64,000 bases of DNA. Source: Eudorina sp. 2006-703-Eu-15. Its lineage: Eukaryota; Chlorophyta; Chlorophyceae; Chlamydomonadales; Volvocaceae. The notes under the pieces were generated by a model, which searched no databases, had not been told where the DNA came from, and worked only from the letters and a program-made list of their open reading frames with translations. Where the stretch lies: the NCBI GenBank assembly GCA_003117195.1, contig BDSI01000040.1, forward strand, positions 1-64,000. Direction: 5' to 3'. Numbering within the stretch: the stretch's first letter is position 1; each line of letters begins with the position of its first letter. Below are positions 1 through 11,417 of this stretch, in pieces. The position numbers and the translations under genes are program-made.

Positions 1-3000
1 TATATGTAGGCTTGCTATGTATGTAGGCTTGCTATATATGTAGGCTCGCTATATATGTAGGCTTGCTTGCGCGCTGGGTACACAGGAGACGTTTGGCCGC
101 AGGTGCATGTGCAGGTAGGCGTACCATGCCACGCATGCAGCTGTGTGTAGACGACCGACATGTCGAATATATACTATGGGTACGTACGCTGTAGACCACA
201 ACTCTGTTATTATCGTCTTTAAATTGTCTAAAGAAGGCTTTCCATCTTACAGACGTCATGCCGTGTCATTGAAAAACCAAGCAAGGCAAACCTCTCACAG
301 TCGAGCTGCCTTACCTGTAGTCCTTGTAGCATTCGAATCGGCAAGCTTCGATGCTGTCAGTCGGAAAGGACACGACAGTGTATCCAGCGATATCCGTCTG
401 AGGAAAGCACGCCCAAGGGGCCCCCCCTGTGTGCAGAATGAAAGAACGCTTATTGTTATTTCTGCACGTACATAAATATGTATACATGTATCGATGTAAG
501 ATACGTTTTAGTACTACATATATTCTAGCGATTGGCCGCATGCGCGATGGAATGCGTGCATTTCAGCAGGACATACGTACATGCAGCCAGCTTGCGTCAC
601 TCATCATGGCTGTATGCATGTTAACGTATTACATGTGATTTGTGTATGCATAGCACGCGTGCGCATCAATATCATCCGGTGACACGCACACACGTACGCA
701 GCACGGCAGTTCATTCGCTGCCGACTTGCCAATCGAGCCGGCGGATTGCTTGCACGCAAATCCTACTGGCGCTACGTACCTTGAGGTGCAGGAGGAGCCA
801 CACGTGGCGCTGCGTGGCGGGAGGCATAGGAGGAATGTATGTGAGTATGTGAGTGTGTGAGTGTGTGAGTGGGTGCAGTAGGAACCTCACTTCGCATGCG
901 ATGATGAAGAAACGAAACTTGGTGATGCGCGATGAGCTCGCGCACCGCAGAAAGAAAACTCTATATATACAGAACGTATCGTAATAATGATCCGATCGAC
1001 AATCCAATACACGTATACGTCAGAACTACAAGCACTGCCCCGGCGTCACAGTCAGTTCAAGGCAAGGATCGTCAACTAACGGGCAAATGAAGCAATAATC
1101 TACCTGATGGGAACGCGACCAAGAAGCATGTCTTGTCGATCGCAGTGCTAGCGATGGTAAAACCACATCTGCCGCGCATGGGGTTGTTCTTCAGGTAGCA
1201 TTCCCCATTGGTACGCCTCACGAAGAAGTAGCAGGCCGGATTGGCATTGCAGGCGGCCGCGCAGTTGTCCAGGCTGTATCCGAAATACGTCGCATTACCA
1301 CAAGGTGATGATAAAGTAGCAGCAGCAGAGTCTCCATTTACATCAAATGCATTAATGCATTGATATTCGCCTGCGTGCGCGCATATATACGTGTTTTATT
1401 TTACATAAAAAGGTGTCAAGACGTACATACACGCATACACGCGCATGTGTATACAGTATTACTCTCGTTTGAATTCAAATTTTGGAGTGTCACGGATGCA
1501 GGTGTGACGGCGTACGTACACGCATGGTTGCCGTTTGCCCGACGGTGCTCCGCCGTCTCTCTGCTACAAATAGTTACGTACCTTGCCCGATCTTGTAAGT
1601 AGCACGACTCAAACAGGCCTTCTCTGCGAACGGATTATAGCTGTTGACGCCATCGCCGCCAGTAAAAGTCGCATTCTTTAAGTAACATCTGCCTTGTGTG
1701 TTCCGAACAGCAAACATGCACCTGAAGTCAGCAGCGGACATCCGCCATTGCATATATACGCGTGCGAGTTGACATCTAAATCATCAAGCAAGCATGGCAG
1801 CATCAACTACATTAACCGCACCACAGCTGCTGGTTGGTGAAGAATCCAACACAAATAAAGCACACTGGTGCTGGCGACGAGTAACAACTATCACAGTTGT
1901 CAACACATACATACAGGTCGTACGTAACAATAATGTGTGCACGCACGTATGTATGTATGCATGTATGTATGTACCCAGCCAGCTGGATGGTGCACCCGCC
2001 CGGTAAAACGTCACCTGTGCCACACGTGTCGGTGGTATGTATGAACGCACACGGAACTACATACTCGCACTTGGTAACAAAAATGCAATGATGATGCATG
2101 CATTCCTATTTTTACTTCTGCGATGTATGCCTTGTATAATATGCGTACCTGAACAAATTTCTGCTGCAATTGTATTTATTATATTGCTGCAAGAACTGTA
2201 TAAATCCATAGATATTATATGTGCGTTGTTTATTCAGGCAGAACATATGTACACAGGTGATCCCTTTGGGGTCCGCTGTAACGTTCATTCATTCATTCAT
2301 ATGTACAGGAGTGCGTGACATGCGAGGGGCCGAGTAACGCCAAGAAAGTGCGCGCCCGTATGCGTATATAGTATATCGATCCACATATATTGTGTGTACA
2401 CACGTACCTGGCATCTTGACTACACGCGTCCAGGCAGGCATTCATGCTTGGGAGCGGCAAGTAGGTGATGTCGGTTCCTTTGATGTCTACCTGGTCGAAG
2501 CAGGCCACTCCGGTGCCATCTGCACATTCGTGTCACACGTGCGTGCGTGATTGAGCGGATATCCAGAGAAGCGTGCGACGACGACGACGTACGCATCGCG
2601 TCGATTCTGTGTGAATCACGTAATAATGCGCCTCAACACAAACAACACAATTACACCAACAACACAAAATGAAAAGTCGCCCTCCGCCATCTTTATTATA
2701 CACCAAACCGTGCGTGCTTGCGAAATAATATTACTAATATTATCACTAATAACAACACTACCAATAATAATGCTAGTTACAATACTACTCATACTCCTAA
2801 TAATACTAATACTAATAATAACAAAATAATATTAATACTAATAATAGCAAGATACTATACTGAAAATAATACTTTTATAAATAATAACAATAATTTATAA
2901 CTAATAACAATATAATTAATTATAATATAATACTACTACTAAGAAGTGGGGGCGTGCGGGCATGTGCGGATTATGCGGATCAATGTGATTGATGGCCCTC

Positions 3001-6000
3001 TTGGATCGCACCTAGCTGGCTACTCACTCTTTGGTGGCAAGGCCGGGGGGGGCGGCGGGCCGGCATCTGCGGGCTCCTGAGAGAGAAGGGTGTCAAGGGA
3101 CGGGCACTCCGAGGCGGAACTGTTATAGCGGCAGACGTAGACCCTCAGGCTATCTCCGTTACGCCAGTACCCGCCGTACACGACCAACTTGTAGTCGCTG
3201 AAGTTCCGTTGAGACATGGGCGAGACGGCGCCGATGAATGTGATTCTTCGGTCACGTGTATACGACGCGGGCGGGTTAATGAGGAAGCCATTGTCCTGCA
3301 CGCGGCATGCAGCAGGGAGGATGGGTTCATTTGCAGCAGTAGGCCATGTAGCAGCAAGTGTTTCCTCCCGCCCGCACAATGAAAGTAAGCCGCCGCGGAG
3401 GCAGTTAACAATTAGATGCCTGCGCCGTCAAAGGCCAGAACACGAACCGGCTTATGACAAGCCTAGACAACAATCATTTTTGTCCACTGCCACAAAATCG
3501 CAGGTAGGTGTTGGGGGGTGACTCCGTCCTAGCAGCAGGTAGGTGTTGGGGGGTGACTCCGTCCTAGCAGCAGGTAGCTAACGCAGGTTGCGTGCGAGTA
3601 TATAATATACCGGCACTTCCCTCGCTCGACACGCACGTAGTTGTGCAGCAGCAGCACGCACACACCCACGCACGCAGCAGTAACACCACCGATATATATA
3701 TATCCTTCATACCCACCCAGCGACATCCTCGCTACCCAGCGGCAATGTCTAACCACGCGCACGCACGCGAACGCTCATGCATGACTAATGTACGCACCGC
3801 TTCGGCGTTGACCTCGTGGACGTTGACTTTGCCGGCGTACGATGACCCCAGCGCGGCGTCACCTCCCTTGGCCACCCGGACGGCGATGTAGAGGTTCTTG
3901 GAGTAGCCCGATATCCAGGTGGGCTTGACGCGGAGGTAGTTGTTGTTGCCTGTGAGGTACGTAGCTGGCAGAGTAAAGGTCTTGGCCGAGCCAGGCTGGA
4001 GCACGTCGGAGTCCATCTCTTCGGCGCCGACCGCCGGGGTGGCCCAGCCCATGCGTGATATCTCGGCCGCATTGGGGCAGGCGTCACCGCGTCCCATGGC
4101 CGTAGAGTAGTCGTTGTACTCCACCCCGCCTTGCCACGAATGCACCAGACCTACGTACACGTGCATACATCCGTGGAGCCGTGAAGCTTGGTGCGTGCGG
4201 GTGAGCAAATAAAGTCGTCGCTTAAGCGCGATTACCAATCAAAAACCGGGCGCATCGATAGGAATGAATGCAGACTATGCACGCCGACAGCATAACATAA
4301 CACTGAAGCAGTTGGGGATGCTTGCTTTCAGTCGTCCCTGACTTTCCTGCAAGTGAAAATATGCCCATTGTATACATTGTATGGCAGGCAGTTGCAGTGC
4401 GGTTACTCGTTCTGAAACTACAGCTAGGTAGTTGCCACCCGCCTCACCATAGTTGTGGATGCTCTCCTGCATGATGGTTGCCCATCGGTTGACACCGTAC
4501 GACGAGGTCTGCAGCCACGTCTCCGTGCCGGGCAGATACGCCAGGCCTGCCCAGCTGCACCGGCTCAGCGCTGACGGCGGAAGCACATAGGTGTAATGTG
4601 TAAAGGCCGCGAATGCAGTGGCGCCGATAACCGACTTGGCGGCCGTGGTGGCTGCGGTCGCGAACGCCATGTAGTCACATCCGTTCACCAGGTTGGTCGC
4701 ACATGACAATGACACGGTCAGCGCCCGGAACGCGACGGGATCCAGCGTGAAGTTTCCGTACGAGCACTGCGAGAACCTTGACGCGATGCCGCCGCTGCCC
4801 AGGTAGATGTCCTGAACGTTGGACTCGTTGAGGCTGGCCCGGATGCCGCAGCTGGGATGGTCCAGGATCATGACCAGGAGTTTCTGTGAGACGAAGGTGC
4901 CGATGCCCGGCGGGATCGAGGCGGCGACGCTGGGGACAGTGATCACGGAGTTCGAGTCCGGTGTGCAGATGCCCGAGGTCACATTGAAGACGCAGTCCTG
5001 CATGTGCGGCAGCAGCGGGCGGGCGGGTGGTGTTGTATCACGCCATAAAGAATGGACCGTTCGGCAGATGTACAACATGTACATCTCATGGTACATACCC
5101 AGGATACTACAGGCGGGGCCAGTCAGTAGCAGTGTTCGATCAACGATGAAATAGAGATCGATGATGAAATGTTGGTCCCGTTCAATCTATCGGAGCACGC
5201 ACATACACATCCAATGAGAGGCAACAACGTGGGTAGGCATGCGTGTTGGCTACCTCTTCGTCACGCTCAACTTCTGGGGCGGAGTAGTAACGGGACAAGT
5301 GCGTCGATCAGGCGACGCACAGCAGCACATGCATGCGTGTGGGTTGGCGTATGTTGTATTATGCAATCTGTCGCATAATAAACAATATTTCTCTTTGGTG
5401 TTTTACTGTTCTGTCATTCTGGAACTTCGCTGTGAGTTCCTAACTGTTCTCGTAACCGAGTTGCGAACCTGTATTCGGGCTGCCGAATAACTGTTATTAC
5501 TGACGGTAATTGTAAATCTGTTTACAATTAGGACAACTGGTCCTGGTAGCTGTTCTGACTGACTCCGGTTGTCGAGTTCGACTAACGACTACGCCGTTGG
5601 TCTACTGACCCGTCGTCCCATGTACGGTACGGAAATCGCTACTGGGCGCGGAGCTGCTGGTGCTTATATGCACACTGAGACTCAACAATCGGTAGTTCTT
5701 ACTACCACCAATATACGTAGTACTTTAGCGTACGTGCAATTGATTGCTTGCTTGCCACACTGTCGAGCACCGAGAGCGACGACGTACGTACAGTGCACGC
5801 AGTTCTAGGGAAACACGATCATTGCATGGGGACGACGACCCAGAAGGATTTCCACCCCGCCCGTAGCTATGTCTTTATTTACGGGTCCTGCAAATCGATA
5901 GACATAAATGCAGCAGCGCACGCACATATATACGGCGACAGGCCCGCCGGCGACGAGTGATGATGGCGGCGCCCATCGTACAGTACTCGGGACACGTTTC

Positions 6001-7490
6001 GTAAACGAACAGTGACGCACTATGTATCGCACTCGAGGCAAATCCGCAACTGGCTGGGATACTCTACATACACTTGTCAATTCAGGACGTCCGGGTTGGG
6101 CGCGTTCGATACTCCAATTCTTGTATTGCATAAAAACAAGCGTGAAAGAATCAGGACGAAGCGACACTGTCTTCGGATAGATTGGTAAATTCAAATTTCA
6201 TTGCGTGCCGACTTGCTCTTGCAGGCACTGGGGATTCTAATCACCATTGGTAATCCATTGCGTATGCAGGCGCTGTTACAAGGAAATTCAAATATCAGTT
6301 GTATGTTCATCGTTGCATACCCTACCGTAACCGTCATACTGTCTGACAGAATGTATAACAGTCGCACGCCAACGTGAGTTCATCTACGCAAAATTTTATT
6401 CGCCTTAACTAATACTACAATTTTCCAACAATTTCGATGCCAGGATCAACTGCTTCGGCGGGTTCTGCGGATACATTGTGATGAGGAGATAGACCATACC
6501 AAATAATTGGTTAGAGGATAGCGACCCATAGTTATATGTTTAATCATTATATGGTGCATCTGCTGCTGAGGTAGGTTTCGACGAGAATGATTTGTCACAT
6601 GCATGTAAGGTATCTGCCGTGAGTTTTACCGGCGCAATGATTTCGTTTACTCGTTCCGGCCAGCAGGCTGTGAGGAAATGCATGCTAGCCGTCGGCCGAA
6701 CTAACGGCGTTGGTTGTACAACAGCAGCTAACTGTAATTTTATAAACTTAAAGTACAATCAACGAAAGGAATGGGTTTGCACAACAGCATGTACTTAACT
6801 ATATTCCTGTATTGTTGTGAATATTAGAATACATACAAATGCAGCGCAGCAAACCGGCAGCCCATCACGCACGCACGCACCAGTCGTATGGTGGCGCCTG
6901 GAGCGATGATGTTGCCTTTCGCGTCCGCCTTCGGCAGTGTGTACCCTGGCGCCAGGGGCACCATGGAGCCAGAGCTGGCGTCGCGGATGAGGTACTGCTG
7001 GATCCCGTCCAACGTAACGAACGTCAGCGTGCCCGTGATGTTGGTCCTCCAGGTGGTGGCCGGCTGCGGGGGAAGGACATCCGCGGTGCTGCGCCGCTGT
7101 CCCGCCCGCTGACCACGCAGGCCTGCGCAAAAGCCATACATATGTCCTGATCAGTAATTGTTTGGCGCTCGTTATTGACGAAATGACGAAGGTATGCGCG
7201 TGCAGTGAGTGAAAAGCAGCAGGCATGCCGCCCGACATCCAAAGCTGAAGCAGGATTTGCTTGCCGCCGCATCTGATATTTATGTACAACTTTGTATTAA
7301 TCATTTATGTAAAAAGTAGTCAACCGAATTACGTGGCATCTTCCTGTAACATACCTTCGAGACCTGTCCGCTCATCATCAGCACCAGTAATAACGTGGGC
7401 GCAGGAACATGCGGCCCCAAGCAGCAACAAAAACAAAACTGCTGCACATTGCTTTAATAACAATGTTTTAGGGCCTCTAGGGCAAGTCAT
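1..7490 (-). CDS. Gametolysin-type M11 metalloprotease with C-terminal PAN/Apple modules (partial, runs off left edge)
   Basis: Predicted secreted zinc protease of the gametolysin/VMP (peptidase M11) family, which in volvocine algae degrades cell-wall and matrix glycoproteins. Exons read on the minus strand: 7490-7355, 7122-6881, 4997-4448, 4150-3798, 3295-3028, 2519-2408, 1721-1582, 1331-1104, 426-315. All junctions are GT-AG and all phases agree. Exon 1 gives a signal peptide (Leu-rich core, then AACSCA), which fixes the start at 7490. Exons 3 and 4 join to QESIHNYGLVH, the volvocine QExxHxxGxxH version of HExxHxxGxxH, followed by GVEYNDYSTAMG. The M11 C-terminal domain ends at about 3080. 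A Pro-rich hinge (GPPPPPALPP) leads into Cys-rich PAN/Apple-like modules with the recurring motif CYLKN. Exons 6 and 9 are both 112 nt and homologous, so the modules arose by exon duplication. About 713 residues are visible. The C-terminus lies beyond base 1. Confidence 0.85.
2259..2303 (+). repeat. Dispersed repeat, (ATTC)n-tailed family, copy 1
   Basis: This short element has the core GGGGTCCGCTGTAACG followed by a CATT tandem tail. Related copies occur at 20624-20667 and 34825-34868 and inverted at 28449-28495. A fixed core with a short simple-repeat tail suggests the 3' end of a non-LTR retroelement or SINE. It lies in the protease intron between exons 6 and 7. Confidence 0.55.
2640..2945. 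repeat. AT-rich AAT/ATA low-complexity tract in a protease intron
   Basis: This stretch is made almost entirely of AAT, ATA and ACT triplets. It lies in the intron between the hinge exon (3028-3295) and the first PAN exon (2408-2519) and has no coding potential. It contrasts sharply with the GC-rich exons on either side. Confidence 0.8.
3501..3570. repeat. Two tandem 35-bp copies in a protease intron
   Basis: Two identical 35-bp units (3501-3535 and 3536-3570), each starting CAGGTAGGTG, lie in the intron between exons 4 and 5 of the protease gene. Each unit carries an internal CAG|GTAGGT that looks like a splice donor on the opposite strand. Confidence 0.8.
4998..6880 (-). other. Long intron 2 of the M11 protease gene
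   Basis: This 1.9-kb intron separates the prodomain exon from the catalytic exon. The donor is CTG|GTGCGT at 6881 and the acceptor GCAG|GAC at 4997, phase 0 on both sides. Its right two thirds are AT-richer than the exons. I saw no missed exon of the protease or of any other gene. It contains the hairpin cluster annotated at 5421-5706. Confidence 0.65.
5421..5706. repeat. Cluster of about thirteen short inverted repeats (hairpin array)
   Basis: Closely spaced perfect stems follow one another: 5421-5440 (6 bp), 5449-5460 (4), 5473-5488 (6), 5486-5498 (5), 5496-5510 (5), 5508-5529 (9, AATTGTAAA/TTTACAATT), 5530-5544 (5), 5571-5582 (5), 5584-5598 (4), 5599-5610 (4), 5660-5673 (4) and 5691-5706 (5), plus GTACGGTAC at 5622-5630. 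Several loops are or contain CTG, and some neighbouring stems overlap so that alternative folds compete. The array is inside an intron and has no coding potential. I do not recognise the element. Confidence 0.6.
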
Positions 7491-7580
7491 GACACGAGAG
7501 GTCTCGGTCTGGCTTGATTCGTTTGCCGGGACGGCGGACTATTTTCCACCAAAACTACACGATGCAATCTTCAGCTGTTG

Positions 7581-7594
7581 TTCATATATAATTG
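7581..7594 (-). promoter_or_regulatory. TATA-like element upstream of the M11 protease
   Basis: On the minus strand the sequence reads ATTATATATGAA, about 95 bases upstream of the protease start codon at 7490. This is a plausible TATA box for a short 5' UTR. It is placed by motif and position only. Confidence 0.35.
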
Positions 7595-8327
7595 ATAAAG
7601 CGCTTGAGAGTCGCAAGGGTAGGTTCTGTTGTTTCGGAACTTTCAACTACTGCGTATGTATGAACTTGCGTGAGCGCAATCGTTGCTGAGATGTAAAGGA
7701 TCACCAATCTTTACTTTGTATGCATATGAACTAGTGCACCTCTGCGACATTTATGCATGCGTAGAGCACGGCACCAACTGCCAATGCACGTGCGATACTG
7801 CGAAACATAACCATTACGCGCGCGGGATTAATAAGTGTGCAGTACACACAGACAGTACCGTAAGTGAGACTAGAGGGGATTTGCGAGGCACAAATAAATA
7901 TAAGGCATATTTCATGTCGAAGTCTTCTTTGTGATGACTGGAAATCCATGCGGATATCTGGAACGTTTCGTCGAGTTGCTTACGTGAACGTTAGTTGGGT
8001 CATCACCGCACAAACACGTCCCAAATTTATTTTGATGACCTACATATTCAATTATTTACTGCAGCAAGTTGCTATGAAATTTTATTTGACAACATATAAA
8101 GGCTGACAGACAACTACTTGCGCGGTTCAAGCCAAGTTCCCAGCAATAGAGTAATAATATACATCGATGTACCACTTAACATGTATGCATGACGGAGGAG
8201 GCGGTTGAGTTCGAAAGCGATGCTTACTTAGATAGGCATCCCTCTTCCCACACACATCATGACGACGTACCCATACTGGCACCCACGTAGCTACCTGCAC
8301 GCAACACTACATGCATACTGGCTACTC

Positions 8328-8371
8328 GGCAACGATGACGATTATCATCGTTAATGATCATCATCGTTGCC
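8328..8371. repeat. Perfect inverted repeat (11-bp arms)
   Basis: GGCAACGATGA at 8328-8338 is mirrored by TCATCGTTGCC at 8361-8371. The 22-base loop is itself rich in ATCAT/ATGAT partial palindromes. It is in intergenic DNA and the function is unknown. Confidence 0.7.
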
Positions 8372-8467
8372 TACCTAGCTAGTTGCGTGTAGGCGCCCGC
8401 AGTGACTGCATGAGATAGGATAGAATCGACCATCCATGCATACGCGCTTCACGCACAGGTGGGTTTT

Positions 8468-8511
8468 GGGGCGGGGCCCCAGCGCGAAGCGCGTTCGGGG
8501 GGCCCCGCCCC
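8468..8511. repeat. GC-only inverted repeat (13-bp arms)
   Basis: GGGGCGGGGCCCC at 8468-8480 is exactly complementary to GGGGCCCCGCCCC at 8499-8511, with an 18-base loop that contains the smaller palindrome GCGCGAAGCGC. This would form a very stable cruciform or RNA hairpin. It could be an end of a degraded element; no flanking duplication was noticed. Confidence 0.7.
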
Positions 8512-10098
8512 CTAGGATTGCCCATGTACGTGTGTCCGTCCGTGTGTCCATCCGTGTGTCCGTCCGTGGGTAACGGCAAAACGTTCATTATTCGCTAAAT
8601 TAATTCGCAATGTTTGTCATATTGATTGTCCTCTATTGCAATGTGTTCTTGGTTTGGCTGAAAAAAATTCTTTGCGCACAAACGGTCAAAGTAAAGCTCC
8701 GCGGTCTCCATGGACCCGAGTCGACATCCACCCAGCGCCTCTCGCGCTCATGTTTGTTGCAACAGGTGCCGCATGTTGAATACTTGGATTAGGAATGGGC
8801 GGCGCGTGCTAAATTGAACTTCCATAGTGTTCCGATGTTTGAACATCAAGATGCCATCAACACCAAGATTTGCCTTTCTGTTTTGCCAGATGAATACAAT
8901 TCAACATTATGTAATGAATCAAAGTTTCAAGATGCAAAGCAAGGGATAGCATACCGAGTACCGAAGTCCGGCTCTCAACGCGACTTTTTTGCACCCTGCT
9001 TTTGCTTTACATTGCTATGTAACTATTGTAGCAAAATTTAGAGTTTCACGTCTGCTGCACGCGTGCAGCAGAAGGGTTGCAAGCTTGCCGACGGACCAAA
9101 CAACGACAGTTTCACGGCCAGAATGCTTCAAGCTTGATTTGTGATCATCTGCTTGACAGACGGATGTGGTAGTGCAGAGGCGACTAGCGTTACGATAATG
9201 ATAATGCAGATGCCATGACCGCCGTTGCCGGCGGCGTGTACTGCAGGTTGGTTTCGGGGCTACCTACCTGTACACCGATCCACCTTAACATCAACGACAC
9301 CCTCAATGGCACCCTTTCACTCTCTCACACTCTTGCGCGGTAACAGAGTTTTCGTTGTAAAGCAAGCGCTCTGTACGGATTGTGGGGGGCCCCGCCCTTT
9401 TTCCGGCTTCAAGGAAGCCGACCCCTACTTAGTCCTGTTGTGCTTGTGGTGCCCCTGTTCCCGTTTTCCCCACCGCGTTTGCCGTGTGCTGTCTTCTCGT
9501 TCCGGGAAGCATTGGCGGGGGTTGAGGGGTTGGTTGCGGCTGTCTTGTCGCTGGCCCTGCGTCCGCCGGCCCGGTTGGGCCGGCTCGCCGCGGGGTCTGG
9601 GCGCCCGGCGGTTGCTTTGTCGCCGTGGCGCGACGGGGTTGATGTTCGGTGCCGCTCGCTCGCGCGCGGCTTCTATTTGGATGCGCTAGCTGCCTGCTGG
9701 CGTCGTGCCGGCGCGCTCGTGTATCTCGAGTTGCTCGCGTGTGTTTGCTCTCCTGCAGTGTATATATAAACCAGCTCGCTCGCCATCCGCCGTGCGTTTA
9801 TGAACGAGCAAGCGATGAGGTTGGCTACCTGACTGCTGATGACACACGCATGCATGCACATTCGTTCTCCGGCATACACCACCACGCAGGACCAAGCAAA
9901 AACATTACGTCAGCAAATCCTTGCTTGATTGCATATATATCTCCGTCTAATGACTGACATACGGGCGGGTGGCAAAGGTGTCAGGCTCCGATGATGGTTT
10001 GCGCTAGCTATCGATGACACCTAGGTAGGTCACATCTACGTATGTATCCAGGGCTCCCAAACCGGTGACGAGGGTTTTGATGAGGGTGCCCAATTGCA

Positions 10099-10501
10099 TC
10101 CACCGAGCTTGGCCATTCCCTAATAAGGCATCGAGTCTGTGACCATGAGGTCACCGGTTCGATCTGGGTCGGGACCATATGTTTGAGAATTGGGGAGTAG
10201 TCCCGCTTGAACAGCCCGGCTCTTCAATCGGGTCCGAGTCCGCCCCCGGTGTAAATGGCCTTGAGTCACGGTTAAAGGGTTACCCCGAGATGTGCGCGTC
10301 AAGCGGGTCGGGCCAATGGGTCCGGCCACATACCGGGAGACGGTTTCGGGGGCCTGGAAACACGGATAGGGGCCGCAGGCGGATATACGCGTGAACAAAA
10401 TACTGGTGGCCAATGTCGACTTCCAACCCTCAAATCGGCGGTCCCCTTAACACACTCTTGGGCTTAGAGATCCAGGAGTAAAGCTTTCTTTCTTTCTTTC
10501 T
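10099..10501 (+). mobile_element. tRNA-derived SINE with (CTTT)n tail and 12-bp target-site duplication
   Basis: The element is flanked by perfect 12-bp direct repeats TGCCCAATTGCA (10087-10098 and 10502-10513), the hallmark of retroposition. Its 5' part holds a pol III B-box-like GGTTCGATC at about 10155 in a degenerate tRNA context. The 3' end is a (CTTT)n tail. There is no intact tRNA cloverleaf and no coding frame. A partner LINE is not present in the window. Confidence 0.75.
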
Positions 10502-10513
10502 TGCCCAATTGCA

Positions 10514-11082
10514 ACGAACCCATCGAGGCGCCGTGCCCCTGAACTACCTACCGAGCAATCAGGCGTTGTTCAGGTGTTGGTAGCTAGGACCAAACCAACA
10601 GGGGGAGTTACGCTACTGAACTAATGCGTGGTTGTGGCGGGAATCAATCGTCTACATACATGCATGCGAGGAACGAACAAAGCCGAAACAAGCGGCGTTG
10701 TGCTCCCAAAGCGACCCAGACGACGGCGCCAAGAGCGTACGGCACCGAATCTGGCCAAATCGCACCCTAGAGCCATGCGATAAGCCCAACTGCTGGCTCG
10801 CTGCAGGCTCCTTCAAACCACAAACGTCCGCAAACACGATAATAGATCACGCCAGAGCAACCAAAACCGGAACGCTGCTCGCGTCACTGCATTAGTTCGT
10901 TAGGCCCAACCGCTCCGCAACCGTCAGCTCATGCCGGCGAAATGATGATGTGCCGGCAACGGTGCACGACAAGGATAGATGACATGCAAGCAAGGAGTGT
11001 CAGCAGCAGGTGACATGTGTAAGCAAGGCCTCACTCGCACACGTATGTACGTGCGTACATAGGAGCGTACGAATCTGCTATT
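10514..11082. other. Spacer between two SINEs; no gene seen
   Basis: Ordinary mixed-composition intergenic sequence. I saw no splice-linked coding exons, no conserved motif and no terminal repeats other than the target-site duplications of the neighbouring SINEs. Confidence 0.4.
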
Positions 11083-11093
11083 AAGCAAGGGTC

Positions 11094-11406
11094 TGGTCTG
11101 GAGACAACTCACTGCCAATTGTGCAGCTGTAGTCGCAGGTTCGATTCCTGTACAGATCCCCGACGGAAGTCGGGTATGAGATAGCAGCTAGTTGCTGAGA
11201 TGTGGTGTTGAGGCTTAGTTGATGGGCCAAGATACGCACGCTTGATTGGTGGCGATGCCGAATCCTCAAACTCGAAGGATGGTCGGGTGAACGGATATGG
11301 CGGAGATCGTGAAACGGTTACGATGGTAACTGGTGCGGGAAGATCGTGATGAGCGGCCTTTGACGGATGTCCGTTGCGGGGCCACATGTCCATTCCATTC
11401 CATTCC
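11094..11406 (+). mobile_element. tRNA-derived SINE with (ATTCC)n tail and 11-bp target-site duplication
   Basis: Perfect 11-bp direct repeats AAGCAAGGGTC flank the element (11083-11093 and 11407-11417). The head resembles a tRNA: an anticodon-like stem CTGC/GCAG with a 7-base loop, and a T-arm CAGG-TTCGATT-CCTG containing the B box. The GGGTC of the upstream repeat also pairs with the acceptor-like CAGATCC, so the exact 5' end is ambiguous by about five bases. The 3' tail is (ATTCC)3. It differs from the SINE at 10099-10501 in body and tail. Confidence 0.78.
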
Positions 11407-11417
11407 AAGCAAGGGTC

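Larger units (their letters stand above)
7595..10086. other. Intergenic DNA upstream of the protease; no gene seen
   Basis: I found no conserved protein, start exon or splice chain in this stretch. It holds two strong palindromes (8328-8371 and 8468-8511), short GTCC-type repeats near 8530-8570, and a GC-rich island at about 9380-9770. The open frames in that island have no recognisable domain. The right end is the target site of a SINE. Confidence 0.5.

Noticed and set aside
9225..9769. Arg/Ala/Leu-rich plus-strand open frames in a GC-rich island
   Set aside because: No domain, no splice-consistent neighbours and no recognisable homology; high GC alone keeps the frames open.
10090..10190. 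Possible tRNA gene around GGTTCGATC
   Set aside because: Only the B box is convincing. The stems do not pair and the region lies inside a retroposed element.
11089..11163. Possible functional tRNA gene (Asn-like anticodon ATT)
   Set aside because: The D-arm does not fold, the acceptor and T-arm spacing is off by one, and the segment is the head of a SINE with target-site duplications.
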